From Tsukamurella ocularis (GTDB lineage Bacteria; Actinomycetota; Actinomycetes; Mycobacteriales; Mycobacteriaceae): a DNA stretch of 64,000 bases. The DNA lies in contig NZ_JANUCJ010000003.1 in the NCBI RefSeq assembly GCF_024807615.1, positions 372,001 to 436,000 on the forward strand, in the 5' to 3' direction. This document shows positions 16,634 to 25,660 of this stretch, piece by piece. The translations under genes and the position numbers were made by a program. Every line of letters starts with the position of its first letter. Within the stretch, counting starts at the first letter, position 1. A model generated the notes under the pieces. That model had not been told where the DNA came from and did no database searches. It saw nothing but the letters and a program-made list of their open reading frames with translations.

Positions 16634-17571
16634 GCACCGTGACACCGGAACCGATCGCCGCCGTCGATGAGCTGCGCGTCCTCGAGGCCGAGGCGGTGCA
16701 CATCATCCGCGAGGTGGCCGCCGAGCTGGAGCGACCGGTGCTGCTGTTCTCGGGCGGCAAGGACTCCATCGTGCTGCTCCGTCTGGCGGAGAAGGCCTTC
16801 CGCCCGTCGCCGCTGCCCTTCCCGATCCTGCACGTGGACACGGGCCACAACTTCCCCGAGGTGATCGACTTCCGCGATCGCCGCGTCGCCCCGACCGCCG
16901 AGAACCCCGACGGGATCGAGCTCATCGTCGCCTCGGTGCAGGACTCGATCGACGCGGGCCGAGTCGCCGAGTCGACGGAGTCCTCGGGCTCGCGAAACCG
17001 GCTGCAGACCCGCACGCTGCTGGACGCGCTGGAGGCCGGGAATTTCGACGCCGCGTTCGGCGGCGCCCGGCGCGACGAGGAGCGGGCCCGCGCGAAGGAG
17101 CGGGTGTTCAGCTTCCGCAACGAGTTCGGCCAGTGGGATCCACGGGCGCAGCGCCCCGAGCCCTGGTCGCTCTACAACGGCCGCATCCGCCGCGGCGAGT
17201 CCGTCCGGGTGTTCCCCCTGTCCAACTGGACCGAGCTCGACATCTGGCGCTACATCGAGCTCGAGGGCCTCGAGCTGCCGCCGATCTACTACGCGAGCGA
17301 GCGCGAGGTCTTCGAGCGCGACGGGATCCTGCTGGCCGTCTCGGAGTTCACGCAGCCGCGCGCCGGCGAGACCGTGAACCGGGAGTGGGTGCGCTACCGC
17401 ACCGTCGGCGACCTGACCATCACCGGCGCGGTCCGCAGCCGCGCCACCGAGATCCACGACGTGATCGCGGAGATCTCCGCCGCCACGGTCTCGGAGCGGG
17501 GCGAGACCCGCGCCGACGACCGCACGTCGGCTGCGGCCATGGAGGACCGGAAGAAAGAGGGCTATTTCTGA
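16630..17571 (+). CDS. cysD: sulfate adenylyltransferase subunit 2
   Basis: CysD forms ATP sulfurylase with CysN, making APS from sulfate and ATP. The 313-residue protein has the PP-loop [20 protein letters not shown] near residue 38, [36 protein letters not shown] and [14 protein letters not shown], all standard for CysD. It ends DRKKEGYF. The ATG at 16630 overlaps the sulfotransferase stop. The stop overlaps a 20-codon ORF that in turn overlaps cysN, so the whole row is translationally coupled. The link to a sulfotransferase suggests that part of the APS here goes to sulfate esters rather than only to cysteine. Confidence 0.96.
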   Translation: MSTVTPEPIAAVDELRVLEAEAVHIIREVAAELERPVLLFSGGKDSIVLLRLAEKAFRPSPLPFPILHVDTGHNFPEVIDFRDRRVAPTAENPDGIELIVASVQDSIDAGRVAESTESSGSRNRLQTRTLLDALEAGNFDAAFGGARRDEERARAKERVFSFRNEFGQWDPRAQRPEPWSLYNGRIRRGESVRVFPLSNWTELDIWRYIELEGLELPPIYYASEREVFERDGILLAVSEFTQPRAGETVNREWVRYRTVGDLTITGAVRSRATEIHDVIAEISAATVSERGETRADDRTSAAAMEDRKKEGYF

Positions 17572-17633
17572 TGAATCGCGTTCCGAACCCCGCCACCGGA
17601 TCGGTCGCGGACACCGCTGCGGGGTACTTCTGA
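17571..17633 (+). CDS. 20-codon ORF wedged between cysD and cysN
   Basis: ATG 17571 shares its A with the cysD stop (TGATG) and the TGA at 17631-17633 shares its A with the cysN start. The product reads [12 protein letters not shown] then ADTAAGYF. The last residues GYF repeat the GYF end of CysD, so the unit could be a small duplication of the cysD 3' end that kept its frame, or simply a spacer that preserves ribosome hand-over. No family is known to me. Whether a peptide accumulates cannot be told. Confidence 0.5.
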   Translation: MNRVPNPATGSVADTAAGYF

Positions 17634-19522
17634 TGACGGACGTACTGGCACCACCGACCACGCGGCAGCTGCTGCGCCTCGCCACCGCGGGGTCCGTCGA
17701 CGACGGCAAGTCGACGCTCATCGGCCGCCTGCTGCACGACACCGGCAGCCTGCCCACCGACCACCTGGACGCCGTGACCGACGGCGACGAGGTGGACCTC
17801 GCGGCGCTGTCCGACGGCCTGCGCGCCGAGCGCGAGCAGGGCATCACCATCGACGTGGCCTATCGCTTCTTCTCCACCGAGTCGCGCAGCTACGTGCTCG
17901 CCGACACCCCGGGCCACGAGCGCTACACCCGCAACATGTTCACGGGCGCCTCCAACGCGCACGTCGCGATCCTGCTGGTGGACGCCCGCAAGGGGGTGCT
18001 GCGCCAGACCCGCCGGCACGCCCGGATCGCGACGCTCCTCGGCGTGCCGCACGTCATCGCCGCGGTGAACAAGATCGACCTCGTCGACTTTTCGGCGGAG
18101 CGGTTCGCGGAGGTCGAGGCCGAGCTCGCCGAGCTCGCGGTGCGGCTTGGCCTGGGCGCGATCCCCGCGATCCCGCTGGCCGCCAAGCTCGGCGACAACG
18201 TGGTGCACCGCTCGGCGCACACGCCCTGGTACGACGGCCCGACGCTGCTCGAACACCTCGAGGCCGTACCCCTGCGGGCACCGTCGGCGGTCGCGACCGA
18301 GCTGCGCCTTCCGGTCCAGTGGGTCTCCCGGCCCACCGCCGAGCGGCGCCGACGGTACGCCGGACGCGTCGCCGCCGGCACCCTCGCGGTGGGCGACGAG
18401 GTGCTCGTCCTGCCCTCCGGTAGCCGCAGCACCGTGACCGCGCTCGACACGCTCGACGACGACCGCGCGACGGCCGTCGCCCCGCTGTCGGTATCGGTCG
18501 AGCTGGCCGACGACATCGACGTGGGCCGCGGCGATGTCCTCATCTCCGGCGCCGAGGGCGCACACCTGCCGGTGAACGCCCGCGAGCTAGAGGTCACCGT
18601 CTGCTGGCTGGCCGAGAAGCCGTTGCGCGCCGGGGACCGCGTGGCGCTCAAGCACGCCACGGCGACGGTCCGCGCGACGGTGCAGTCGCTGGAGCGGCGC
18701 CTGGATCCCGAGACGCTCATCGAGCAGGTGGGACCGAGTGAGCTGGCGCTCAACGACATCGGGACCGTGACCCTGCGGACCTCGTCGATCGTCGTCGCCG
18801 ACCCGTACGCGCAGAACCGGGACACGGGTGCGCTGATCCTCATCGACGAGGCCAGCAACGACACCGTCGGCGCCGGCACCATCGCCGTGGCACGCGAGGT
18901 GATCCCGGGGCAGGCGACCCGCAACGACATCCGCTGGCATCCCAGCTCGCTGGGCCGCGCGGAGCGCTGGGCGCGGACCGGGCAACGCGGCGCCACGGTC
19001 TGGTTCACGGGCCTCCCGGCGTCCGGTAAGTCGACGGTGGCGGTCGCCCTGGAGCGAGCGCTGGTCTCGCGGGGCCGCGTCGCCTACCTCATCGACGGCG
19101 ACAACATCCGCCACGGCATCAGCGACGACCTGGGCTTCTCCCCCGGCGACCGGGCCGAGAACATCCGTCGGGTGGGGCACCTGACGCGCCTGTTCGCGGA
19201 CGCGGGCGTCATCTCGATCGCGTCGCTGGTCTCGCCGCTGCGGTCGGACCGCGATATCGCCCGGGAGCTGAACCTCGCGGCCGAGATCGACTTCCTCGAG
19301 GTGCACGTCTCGACGCCGGTATCCGAATGCCGCAAGCGGGATCCGAAGGGTCTCTACGCCCGCGCGGACCGCGGCGAGCTCCGCGGCCTCACCGGCGTCG
19401 ACGGGCCGTACGAGAAGCCCGACGACCCGGATTTGCGCTTCGACACCACCGGCGCCGACACCGACGAGCTGGCGCAGCGGGTGATCGCGCTACTCGTGGA
19501 GCGGGGAATACTCGAGGAGTGA
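17633..19522 (+). CDS. cysNC: bifunctional sulfate adenylyltransferase subunit 1/APS kinase
   Basis: A 629-residue fusion. Residues 1 to about 430 are the EF-Tu-like GTPase that drives ATP sulfurylase: G1 GSVDDGKSTLIGRLLHDT, G2 region REQGITIDVAYRFF, G3 DTPGHERYTRNMF and G4 NKIDLV. The C-terminal ~175 residues are APS kinase (CysC) with Walker A FTGLPASGKSTVAVALERAL near residue 460 and IDGDNIRHGISDDLGFS. Together with CysD it yields PAPS. The same fusion occurs in mycobacteria. Start ATG 17633 overlaps the preceding small ORF. The stop overlaps the formylglycine enzyme start (GTGA), extending the operon. Confidence 0.96.
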   Translation: MTDVLAPPTTRQLLRLATAGSVDDGKSTLIGRLLHDTGSLPTDHLDAVTDGDEVDLAALSDGLRAEREQGITIDVAYRFFSTESRSYVLADTPGHERYTRNMFTGASNAHVAILLVDARKGVLRQTRRHARIATLLGVPHVIAAVNKIDLVDFSAERFAEVEAELAELAVRLGLGAIPAIPLAAKLGDNVVHRSAHTPWYDGPTLLEHLEAVPLRAPSAVATELRLPVQWVSRPTAERRRRYAGRVAAGTLAVGDEVLVLPSGSRSTVTALDTLDDDRATAVAPLSVSVELADDIDVGRGDVLISGAEGAHLPVNARELEVTVCWLAEKPLRAGDRVALKHATATVRATVQSLERRLDPETLIEQVGPSELALNDIGTVTLRTSSIVVADPYAQNRDTGALILIDEASNDTVGAGTIAVAREVIPGQATRNDIRWHPSSLGRAERWARTGQRGATVWFTGLPASGKSTVAVALERALVSRGRVAYLIDGDNIRHGISDDLGFSPGDRAENIRRVGHLTRLFADAGVISIASLVSPLRSDRDIARELNLAAEIDFLEVHVSTPVSECRKRDPKGLYARADRGELRGLTGVDGPYEKPDDPDLRFDTTGADTDELAQRVIALLVERGILEE

Positions 19523-20430
19523 GCTGCTGCACGCCCGAGGGCCCCGACCTGCCGCCGCACGCCGGCGCGGTGCCCGGCGGCGGCGCGCACCCTATTGAGC
19601 AGGCGCACGTCCCCGCCGGCGCGTTCGCGATGGGCGACGCGCACGGCGACGGCTACCGCGCCGACGGCGAACTCCCGGTGCACCGGGTCGCGCTGCCGGG
19701 CTTCACGATCGATACGACGACCGTGACCGTCGCCGCGTTCGCGGCCTTCGCCGACGCGACGGGGTACGTCACCGACGCGGAGCGCTTCGGTGCGTCCGCG
19801 GTCTTCCACGCCTCCGCGGGAGACCCGTCGGCGGGGGTGCCGGTGGCGGGCACGCCGTGGTGGCTGACGGTGCCGGGCGCGACCTTCCGCGCGCCGGGCG
19901 GGCCGGGCAGCGTCGGACTGGACGATCATCCGGTCGTGCACGTCTCGCACGGGGACGCGCTGGCCTACTGCGCGTGGGCCGGACGGGCGCTGCCGACCGA
20001 GGCGCAGTGGGAGTACGCGGCGCGCGGCGGACTCGACGGCGGGCGTTACCCATGGGGCGACGAGCATCCGGTGCCAGGACGGGACTGCAACGTCTTCGTC
20101 GGCGCCTTCCCCGAGCCCGACGGTCCGGTCGGGACGGTGCCGGCCGCGTCGTACGCGCCGAACGGCTACGGCCTGTACCAGGCGGTGGGGAACGTGTGGG
20201 AGTGGTGCACCGACCGGTACTCGGCCCGCTACTACCGTGCGTCACCGGAGGTTTCACCGACGGGGCCCGACCGCGGGACCGCCCGGGTGCTGCGCGGCGG
20301 CAGCCACCTGTGCCACGACTCCTACTGCTACCGCTACCGCGTGGCGGCCCGCAGCCACAACACCCCGAGCTCGACGGCGAGCAACATCGGATTCCGCACA
20401 GTGTCCGATTCAAATATCGTGATCGCATAG
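19519..20430 (+). CDS. formylglycine-generating enzyme (SUMF1/FGE family)
   Basis: A 303-residue copper-dependent oxidase that turns the active-site cysteine of type I sulfatases into formylglycine. The catalytic pair is intact in GGSHLCHDSYCYRYRVAARS: Cys265 and Cys270, with downstream NTPSSTASNIGFRTV, matching the Streptomyces and human enzymes. Other family marks are VPAGAFAMGD, LPTEAQWEYAARGG and NVWEWCTDRYS. GTG 19519 overlaps the cysNC stop, so the protein is co-translated with the PAPS genes. Its probable client, a Cys-type sulfatase, is encoded convergently 300 bp away. The C-terminal tail SDSNIVIA is short and may have been altered by the rearrangement that left a PIN-domain fragment just downstream. 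Confidence 0.93.
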   Translation: MSCCTPEGPDLPPHAGAVPGGGAHPIEQAHVPAGAFAMGDAHGDGYRADGELPVHRVALPGFTIDTTTVTVAAFAAFADATGYVTDAERFGASAVFHASAGDPSAGVPVAGTPWWLTVPGATFRAPGGPGSVGLDDHPVVHVSHGDALAYCAWAGRALPTEAQWEYAARGGLDGGRYPWGDEHPVPGRDCNVFVGAFPEPDGPVGTVPAASYAPNGYGLYQAVGNVWEWCTDRYSARYYRASPEVSPTGPDRGTARVLRGGSHLCHDSYCYRYRVAARSHNTPSSTASNIGFRTVSDSNIVIA

Positions 20431-20439
20431 ATCCGATAC

Positions 20440-20730
20440 TTGAACAGGTCCCAGGTGCCGCCCATCTCGGCGCGCCGCTCGAGAACGGCGTCGACAACTC
20501 CGTGAACTGGGAGTTCCTCGACGTGCTGCATCCCGGCGTCGGATCTCACGCCGTCTCCGTCGAACTGCAGCGCCGACTCTGGCACTCCGGCAAGGTACGC
20601 GCGGCCGGCCCCGTCGACACGATGATCGCGGCGATCGCGATCCGCCACGACGCTGTGGTGGTGCATCGCGCCAGCGACTACGAGCGGATCGCGGAGGTCG
20701 CGCCGGAGTTCCGGCGGGTGCGGGTGTCGA
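20440..20730 (+). pseudogene. C-terminal remnant of a VapC-type PIN toxin
   Basis: In the frame starting at 20442 the translation contains EFLDVLHPGVGSHAVSVE, then KVRAAGPVDTMIAAIAIRHD and VVVHRASDYERIAE, which is the second half of a VapC ribonuclease (Asp of GPVD and the final D-Y-E-R-I-A segment). The first half with its catalytic Asp is missing, there is no start codon or ribosome site in a sensible place and the frame continues through without a stop at the natural end. No antitoxin gene precedes it. I read it as a decayed toxin, evidence of past insertion or deletion between the sulfatase-activating enzyme and the sulfatase. Confidence 0.7.
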
Positions 20731-22176
20731 TCAGGCGTTGGCGGCATCGACGCGGGGCCGCTCGACCGATTCGCGGGCGGCGGCCTCGCGCAGGACCAGT
20801 TCGCGGCGCTCGCCCTGCGGGCGACGCGAGGGCAGTGGCGTCTCGTCGGCGTCGGGCTCGGCGCGGCCTGCGAAGAAGGCGGCCATGAAGGCCTCGGCGA
20901 TCGCGGTGCCCTCGGCCTCGGTCGGCAATACGTCGCCCGTCTCCTCGCGCCAGGTCGCGAGCACCCCCGCGAGGCGGCGCGCCACCCACTGGTAGGCGGG
21001 CTCGTCCACCACATTGTGCCGCTCGTACGGGTCCACGATCAGGTCGTACAGCTCCCGACGGGGCCGCGGCGCGGCCGTCTCATACGGGTCGAGCGACGCG
21101 GCGGAGGAGCTGTCCGCGATGTCAAGCGGCAACAGGAGCGCCGGCCGGTCGGCGTAGTTCTCGATGTAGCTGAACTGCTTGGTGCGCACGGCGCGGATCG
21201 GATCGTAGGCGTCGTGGTAGGTCTTCTGCGTGAACAGCCCGGCGCGCACCTGCTCGCCCGTCGGCTCCAGAAGCTCGGCCGCGTGCGTCTCGCCGTCCAC
21301 ATCCTCCGGCAGGGGCAGACCGAGCAGGTCGAGCACCGTCGGAGTCAGGTCGACGCCCGAGAACAGGTCGTCGTAGACGCGCGGCGCGAGGCCGAGAGCG
21401 CGGGGCGGGCGCGCGATGAAGGCGACGCCGGTCCCCTCGCCGTAGAGCGTGGACTTCGCGCGCGGGAAGGCCAGGCCGTGGTCGGTGATGAACAGGATCC
21501 AGGTGTTCTCGGCCAGGCCCAGCTCGTCGACGGTGTCGAGCAGCCGCCCGACCGCGGCGTCTGCCTCGGTGATGCTGCCGTGCAGCCCGGCCAGGTCCTC
21601 GCGGACCCGCGCGGTGTCCGGCAGGAAGCCGGGAACACCGATGGCGTCCGGGTCGGCCGGTTCGTACTGGTCCGCGGGGTACGGGCGGTGCGTCTCGAAG
21701 AAGCCGGCGGTGAGGAAGAAGGGCTCCTCGTGGCCGACTGCGGCGGCCAGCCACTCCTGCGAGCGCGCGACCACGTAGTCGCACAGCGAGTCCGAGACGT
21801 CGGCGGTGTCGAAGCCGAGGCGGGTGGGATCCGCGCTCTCGTGCTGCATGCCGAACAGGGCGCTGCGGTAGCCCGCCTCGCCGAGCAGCGCGGGGAGGGT
21901 GCGCACGTGGTCGCGGTACTCGAAGCCGTGGTGCGCGAGCCCGACGAGGCCGTTGCGGTGCGGGTGCAGGCCCGTGAACAGCGAGCCGCGCGCGGGCGAG
22001 CAGAGCGGCGCCGTCGCGTGCGCATCGGTGAACAGGATCCCCTCGGCCGCGAGGCGGTCCAGGTTAGGGCTGACCACGCCCTCCGCGCCGTAGCAGGTGA
22101 GGTGGCGGCCCAGGTCGTGCCAGTGCACCAGGATCACGTTCTCCCGGGTGCCGCTCCCCGCCTGCTTCTCCACCAC
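20731..22176 (-). CDS. type I (Cys-type) sulfatase
   Basis: A 481-residue arylsulfatase-superfamily hydrolase. The formylglycine motif C-x-P-x-R is present as APLCSPARGSLFTG (Cys59 to Arg63), so it depends on the FGE encoded opposite. Further family features are PNLDRLAAEGILFTDAHA before it, LFGMQHES, FFLTAGFFETHRPY and the metal-binding FITDHGLAFPRAKSTLYGEG. The overall layout is nearest to N-sulfoglucosamine or glycan sulfohydrolases; no signal peptide is visible, so a cytoplasmic substrate is likely. Start is GTG 22176 or 22173, ribosome site weak (GAGG). The gene may release sulfate from host or environmental sugars, or reverse the neighbouring sulfotransferase; which is unknown. Confidence 0.88.
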   Translation of the reverse strand: MVEKQAGSGTRENVILVHWHDLGRHLTCYGAEGVVSPNLDRLAAEGILFTDAHATAPLCSPARGSLFTGLHPHRNGLVGLAHHGFEYRDHVRTLPALLGEAGYRSALFGMQHESADPTRLGFDTADVSDSLCDYVVARSQEWLAAAVGHEEPFFLTAGFFETHRPYPADQYEPADPDAIGVPGFLPDTARVREDLAGLHGSITEADAAVGRLLDTVDELGLAENTWILFITDHGLAFPRAKSTLYGEGTGVAFIARPPRALGLAPRVYDDLFSGVDLTPTVLDLLGLPLPEDVDGETHAAELLEPTGEQVRAGLFTQKTYHDAYDPIRAVRTKQFSYIENYADRPALLLPLDIADSSSAASLDPYETAAPRPRRELYDLIVDPYERHNVVDEPAYQWVARRLAGVLATWREETGDVLPTEAEGTAIAEAFMAAFFAGRAEPDADETPLPSRRPQGERRELVLREAAARESVERPRVDAANA

Positions 22177-22235
22177 ACCTCGACGTTGCCACAGCTCGCC
22201 CCGTCGCGGCGAGGTTTGCGATCACCCCGAACCCA

Positions 22236-22294
22236 ATTGAACGATGTTTTGGAGAGGAAACCCGCAGGTCGGATTCTCCAGAACGTCGTTCAAT
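22236..22294. repeat. long imperfect palindrome (repeat copy D)
   Basis: ATTGAACGATGTTTTGGAGA (22236-22255) pairs with TCTCCAGAACGTCGTTCAAT (22275-22294), 20 bp with two G-T pairs, 19-nt loop. It follows the stop of the dehydrogenase at 22307 on the minus strand and precedes the sulfatase start. It shares GTTCTG with the other long palindromes but the outer arms differ, so membership of that family is tentative. Confidence 0.6.
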
Positions 22295-22306
22295 CGGGGA
22301 GGGGTG

Positions 22307-23770
22307 TCACTGCAGGGCGATGTAGCGGGTCTCCAGGTACTCCTCGATGCCCTCGCTGCCGCCCTCGCGGCCGAAGCCGGAGGCCTTGACGCCGCCGAAC
22401 GGGCCGGCGGGATCGGAGATGACGCCGCGGTTCACGCCGACCATGCCGGCCTCGATCCGGTCGGCGACGCGCAGCGCGCGGTCCAGGTCCTTGGTGAATA
22501 TGTACGCCGCGAGCCCGTACTCCGTCGCGTTGGCGGCGGCGACGCCCGCGTCCTCGTCGGCGAAGGCGACGATGGGGGCGACGGGGCCGAAGACCTCCTC
22601 GGTGAGGATCCGGGCATCGGCGGGGACATCGGCGAGCACCGTCGGCGGGAAGAAGTGGCCGGGCCCCTCGGGCGCGACCCCGCCGAGCCGCAGCGACGCG
22701 CCCTTGGCGACCGCATCCTGCACCAGCTCGGAGACGGTGGCCTGCTGGTCCGCGGAGACCAGCGGCCCGATCGTCACGCCCTCGTCGGTCCCGCGGCCCA
22801 GGACGTACTTCGCCATCCCGTCGACCAGCTTCGTGGTGAACTCCTCGACCACGGACTCGTGGACGTGGAAGCGGTTGGCGGCGGTGCAGGCCTCGCCGCC
22901 GTTGCGCAGCTTGGCGAGCAGCGCCTGCGCGACCGCGTGGTCGACGTCGGCATCGTCGAAGACGACGAACGGCGCGTTGCCGCCCAGCTCCATCGACGTG
23001 CGAAGGATCCCGGGCGCCGACTGCGCGACGAGCGCGGCGCCGACCTCGGTCGAGCCGGTGAAGGTGAGCTTGCGCAGCCGCGGATCGGCGAGCAGGGGCC
23101 CCGTCAGCGCCCCGGATTTCGAGGTGGGCAGCACCGAGATCACCCCGTCCGGCACGCCCGCGTCGCGCAGCACCTCCGCGAGCAGCAGCATCGTGAGCGG
23201 GGTGAGGCCGGCGGGCTTGACCACCATCGTCGCGCCGGCGGCGAGCGCGGGCCCGATCTTGCGGGTGCCCATCGCGAGGGGGAAGTTCCACGGGGTGATC
23301 GCCAAGCACGGCCCGACGGGGGCCTTGCTCACCAGGATCCGCCCGGTGCCGGCGGGCGCGGGCGTGTAGCGACCGGCGATGCGGACGGCCTCCTCGGAGA
23401 ACCAACGGAAGAACTCCGCGCCGTAGCGCACCTCGTTGACGGACTCGGGCAGCGCCTTGCCCATCTCGAGGGTCATCAACAGCGCGACGTCGTCGGTGCG
23501 GGCGATGAGGCCCTCGTAGGCGGCGCGCAGGATCTCGGCGCGCTGGCGGGCGGGCGTCGCAGCCCACGCCGGCCCCGCCGCGACGGCCGCGTCGAGGGCG
23601 GCGGCGCCGTCCTCGGGCGTAGCGTCGGCCACCTCGACCAGCACGTCCTCCGTGGCGGGATCGTGCACCGGAAAGGTTGCGCCCGAACTTGAATCGCGGA
23701 ACGCGCCGTTCACGAAGATCCCGGTGGGGATGCGGTCGAGGAGGTCACGGACGCGTTGCTCGGTTGCCAT
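22307..23770 (-). CDS. gabD: NAD(P)-dependent succinate-semialdehyde dehydrogenase-like enzyme
   Basis: A 487-residue aldehyde dehydrogenase. It has the cofactor region PVGPCLAITPWNFPLAMGTR, the catalytic glutamate in SMELGGNAPFVVFDDAD, the catalytic cysteine in NGGEACTAANRFHVHESV and the C-terminal EVFGPVAPIVAFADED and KASGFGREGGSEGIEEYLE. The last motif is typical of GabD-type succinate-semialdehyde dehydrogenases, which feed GABA or open-TCA intermediates into succinate. Start ATG 23770; TAGGGT six bases upstream fits a leaderless transcript. Transcribed divergently from pgi. Exact aldehyde specificity cannot be read from sequence. Confidence 0.85.
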   Translation of the reverse strand: MATEQRVRDLLDRIPTGIFVNGAFRDSSSGATFPVHDPATEDVLVEVADATPEDGAAALDAAVAAGPAWAATPARQRAEILRAAYEGLIARTDDVALLMTLEMGKALPESVNEVRYGAEFFRWFSEEAVRIAGRYTPAPAGTGRILVSKAPVGPCLAITPWNFPLAMGTRKIGPALAAGATMVVKPAGLTPLTMLLLAEVLRDAGVPDGVISVLPTSKSGALTGPLLADPRLRKLTFTGSTEVGAALVAQSAPGILRTSMELGGNAPFVVFDDADVDHAVAQALLAKLRNGGEACTAANRFHVHESVVEEFTTKLVDGMAKYVLGRGTDEGVTIGPLVSADQQATVSELVQDAVAKGASLRLGGVAPEGPGHFFPPTVLADVPADARILTEEVFGPVAPIVAFADEDAGVAAANATEYGLAAYIFTKDLDRALRVADRIEAGMVGVNRGVISDPAGPFGGVKASGFGREGGSEGIEEYLETRYIALQ

Positions 23771-23776
23771 ACCGCC

Positions 23777-23782
23777 ACCCTA
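23777..23782 (-). promoter_or_regulatory. leaderless -10 element of the dehydrogenase gene
   Basis: TAGGGT on the minus strand ends six bases before the ATG at 23770, so transcription would begin at or next to the start codon. Confidence 0.5.
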
Positions 23783-23869
23783 GCTCCGCGCCGAGGGCGC
23801 GCGCAGGGCGTTGCTCCGGCACCCGCTGTGACCTCGTCCGTGAACCGCCCGCGCGGGCGCTCCGGACAC

Positions 23870-23875
23870 TAGGCT
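23870..23875 (+). promoter_or_regulatory. leaderless -10 element of pgi
   Basis: TAGGCT followed by six bases and the ATG at 23882; no ribosome-binding site lies in front of pgi. Confidence 0.55.
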
Positions 23876-23881
23876 GACGCC

Positions 23882-25540
23882 ATGAGCGACAGCGACATCA
23901 CCGCGTCCACCGCCTGGCGGAACCTCGTCGATCACCACCGCGAGATCGCCGAGACCACGCTGCGGGAGCTGTTCGCCGCCGACCCGGACCGTGGCTCCGA
24001 CTTCGTGTTCCAGGTAGGCGACCTCTACATCGACTACTCCAAGCACCGCGTCACCCGCGAGACGCTCGGCCTGCTGACCGCGCTCGCCGACGAGGCCGGG
24101 GTCGCCGCCCGGCGCGACGCCATGTTCGCGGGCGAACACATCAACTCCACCGAGGACCGCGCCGTCCTGCACACCGCACTGCGCGCACCGTCGAGCCTGG
24201 ACCTGCGGGTGGACGGGCAGGACGTGACCGGCGACGTGCACGACGTGCTGGAGAAGATGGGCGCCTTCAGCGACGAGGTGCGCTCCAAGCGCTGGCGCGG
24301 CGCGACCGGCGAGCCGATCACCGACGTGGTGAACATCGGCATCGGCGGCAGCGACCTCGGCCCTGCGATGGTCTACAAGGCGCTGCGCGCGTCCGTGCAA
24401 CGCGGCCTGACCTGCCACTTCGTCTCCAACGTCGACCCGGCCGACATCTCCGCCACGCTGGCGCAGCTCAACCCCGCGACCACCCTGTTCATCGTCGCGT
24501 CGAAGACCTTCTCCACGCAGGAGACGCTGACCAACGCGCACGCGGCGAAGGCCTGGCTTCTGGAGAAGCTCGGCGTCGGCGAGGAGGCCGTGGCGAAGCA
24601 CTTCGTGGCCGTCTCCACCAACGCGGAGCGGGTCGCGGCCTTCGGCATCGACACCGCGAACATGTTCGGCTTCTGGGACTGGGTCGGCGGCCGCTACTCC
24701 GTGGATTCGGCGATCGGCCTGTCGGTGATGATCGCCGTCGGCCCCGAGCGGTTCGCCGAGTTCCTGGCCGGATTCCGCACCGTCGACGAGCATTTCGCGA
24801 CCGCACCCGCCGATTCGAACGCGCCGCTCATGCTCGGGCTGATCGGCCTGTGGTACTCGGATTTCTTCGGCGCGCAGTCCCGCGCGGTGCTCCCCTATTC
24901 GCAGGACCTGGCCCGCTTCCCCGCCTACCTGCAGCAGCTCACCATGGAGTCCAATGGAAAGTCGGTGCGCGTGGACGGCACGCCCGTCACCGTCGACACC
25001 GGGGAGATCTTCTGGGGCGAGCCCGGCACCAACGGCCAGCACGCCTTCTTCCAGCTGCTGCACCAGGGCACGCGGCTCGTTCCGGCGGACTTCCTCGGCT
25101 TCGCGCAGTCCACCGACGACCTGCCCACCACCGATGGCGTCGGCACGATGCAGGACCTGCTGATGAGCAACCTGTTCGCGCAGACGAAGGTGCTCGCCTT
25201 CGGCAAGACGGCGGAAGAGATCGCCGCGGAGGGCACCGATCCCGCGGTGGTGCCGCACAAGGTGATGCCCGGTAACCGGCCCACCACCACGATCCTCGCG
25301 CCTAAGCTCACCCCGTCCGTCGTGGGCCAACTCATCGCGCTCTACGAGCACCAGGTGTTCACCGAGGCCGCGATCTGGGGCATCAACGCCTTCGACCAGT
25401 GGGGCGTCGAGCTGGGCAAGGTCCAAGCCAACGCGCTGCTGCCGGTCATCGCGTCCGACGGTGCCCCCGCCGCCGACCTCGACTCGTCGACCGACGCGCA
25501 GGTCCGCTGGTACCGCGCGCAGCGGGGCCGGGCGATCTGA
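23882..25540 (+). CDS. pgi: glucose-6-phosphate isomerase
   Basis: A 552-residue cytoplasmic enzyme interconverting glucose-6-phosphate and fructose-6-phosphate. Both family signatures are present: the phosphate-binding [18 protein letters not shown] near residue 140 and the C-terminal [14 protein letters not shown] near residue 500, whose lysine is catalytic. Active-site [20 protein letters not shown] is also clear. Length matches the long bacterial form. Start ATG 23882 has no ribosome site but a TAGGCT element at leaderless spacing. It keeps the mycobacterial neighbourhood with the SDR gene and chorismate mutase/uvrD1. The following 120 bp contain only a weak GC hairpin. Confidence 0.98.
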   Translation: MSDSDITASTAWRNLVDHHREIAETTLRELFAADPDRGSDFVFQVGDLYIDYSKHRVTRETLGLLTALADEAGVAARRDAMFAGEHINSTEDRAVLHTALRAPSSLDLRVDGQDVTGDVHDVLEKMGAFSDEVRSKRWRGATGEPITDVVNIGIGGSDLGPAMVYKALRASVQRGLTCHFVSNVDPADISATLAQLNPATTLFIVASKTFSTQETLTNAHAAKAWLLEKLGVGEEAVAKHFVAVSTNAERVAAFGIDTANMFGFWDWVGGRYSVDSAIGLSVMIAVGPERFAEFLAGFRTVDEHFATAPADSNAPLMLGLIGLWYSDFFGAQSRAVLPYSQDLARFPAYLQQLTMESNGKSVRVDGTPVTVDTGEIFWGEPGTNGQHAFFQLLHQGTRLVPADFLGFAQSTDDLPTTDGVGTMQDLLMSNLFAQTKVLAFGKTAEEIAAEGTDPAVVPHKVMPGNRPTTTILAPKLTPSVVGQLIALYEHQVFTEAAIWGINAFDQWGVELGKVQANALLPVIASDGAPAADLDSSTDAQVRWYRAQRGRAI

Positions 25541-25660
25541 GCCCCTGGGCTGGGGCCCTTCCCTCACCGCCCGCTCGCGCCACGGGTTGGTGAGCCGCTG
25601 GCCTCGAACTGGGAGGCGATCGCGTGGCCGAGCGGCGATCGACGTGCGAGGACTCCGGAC

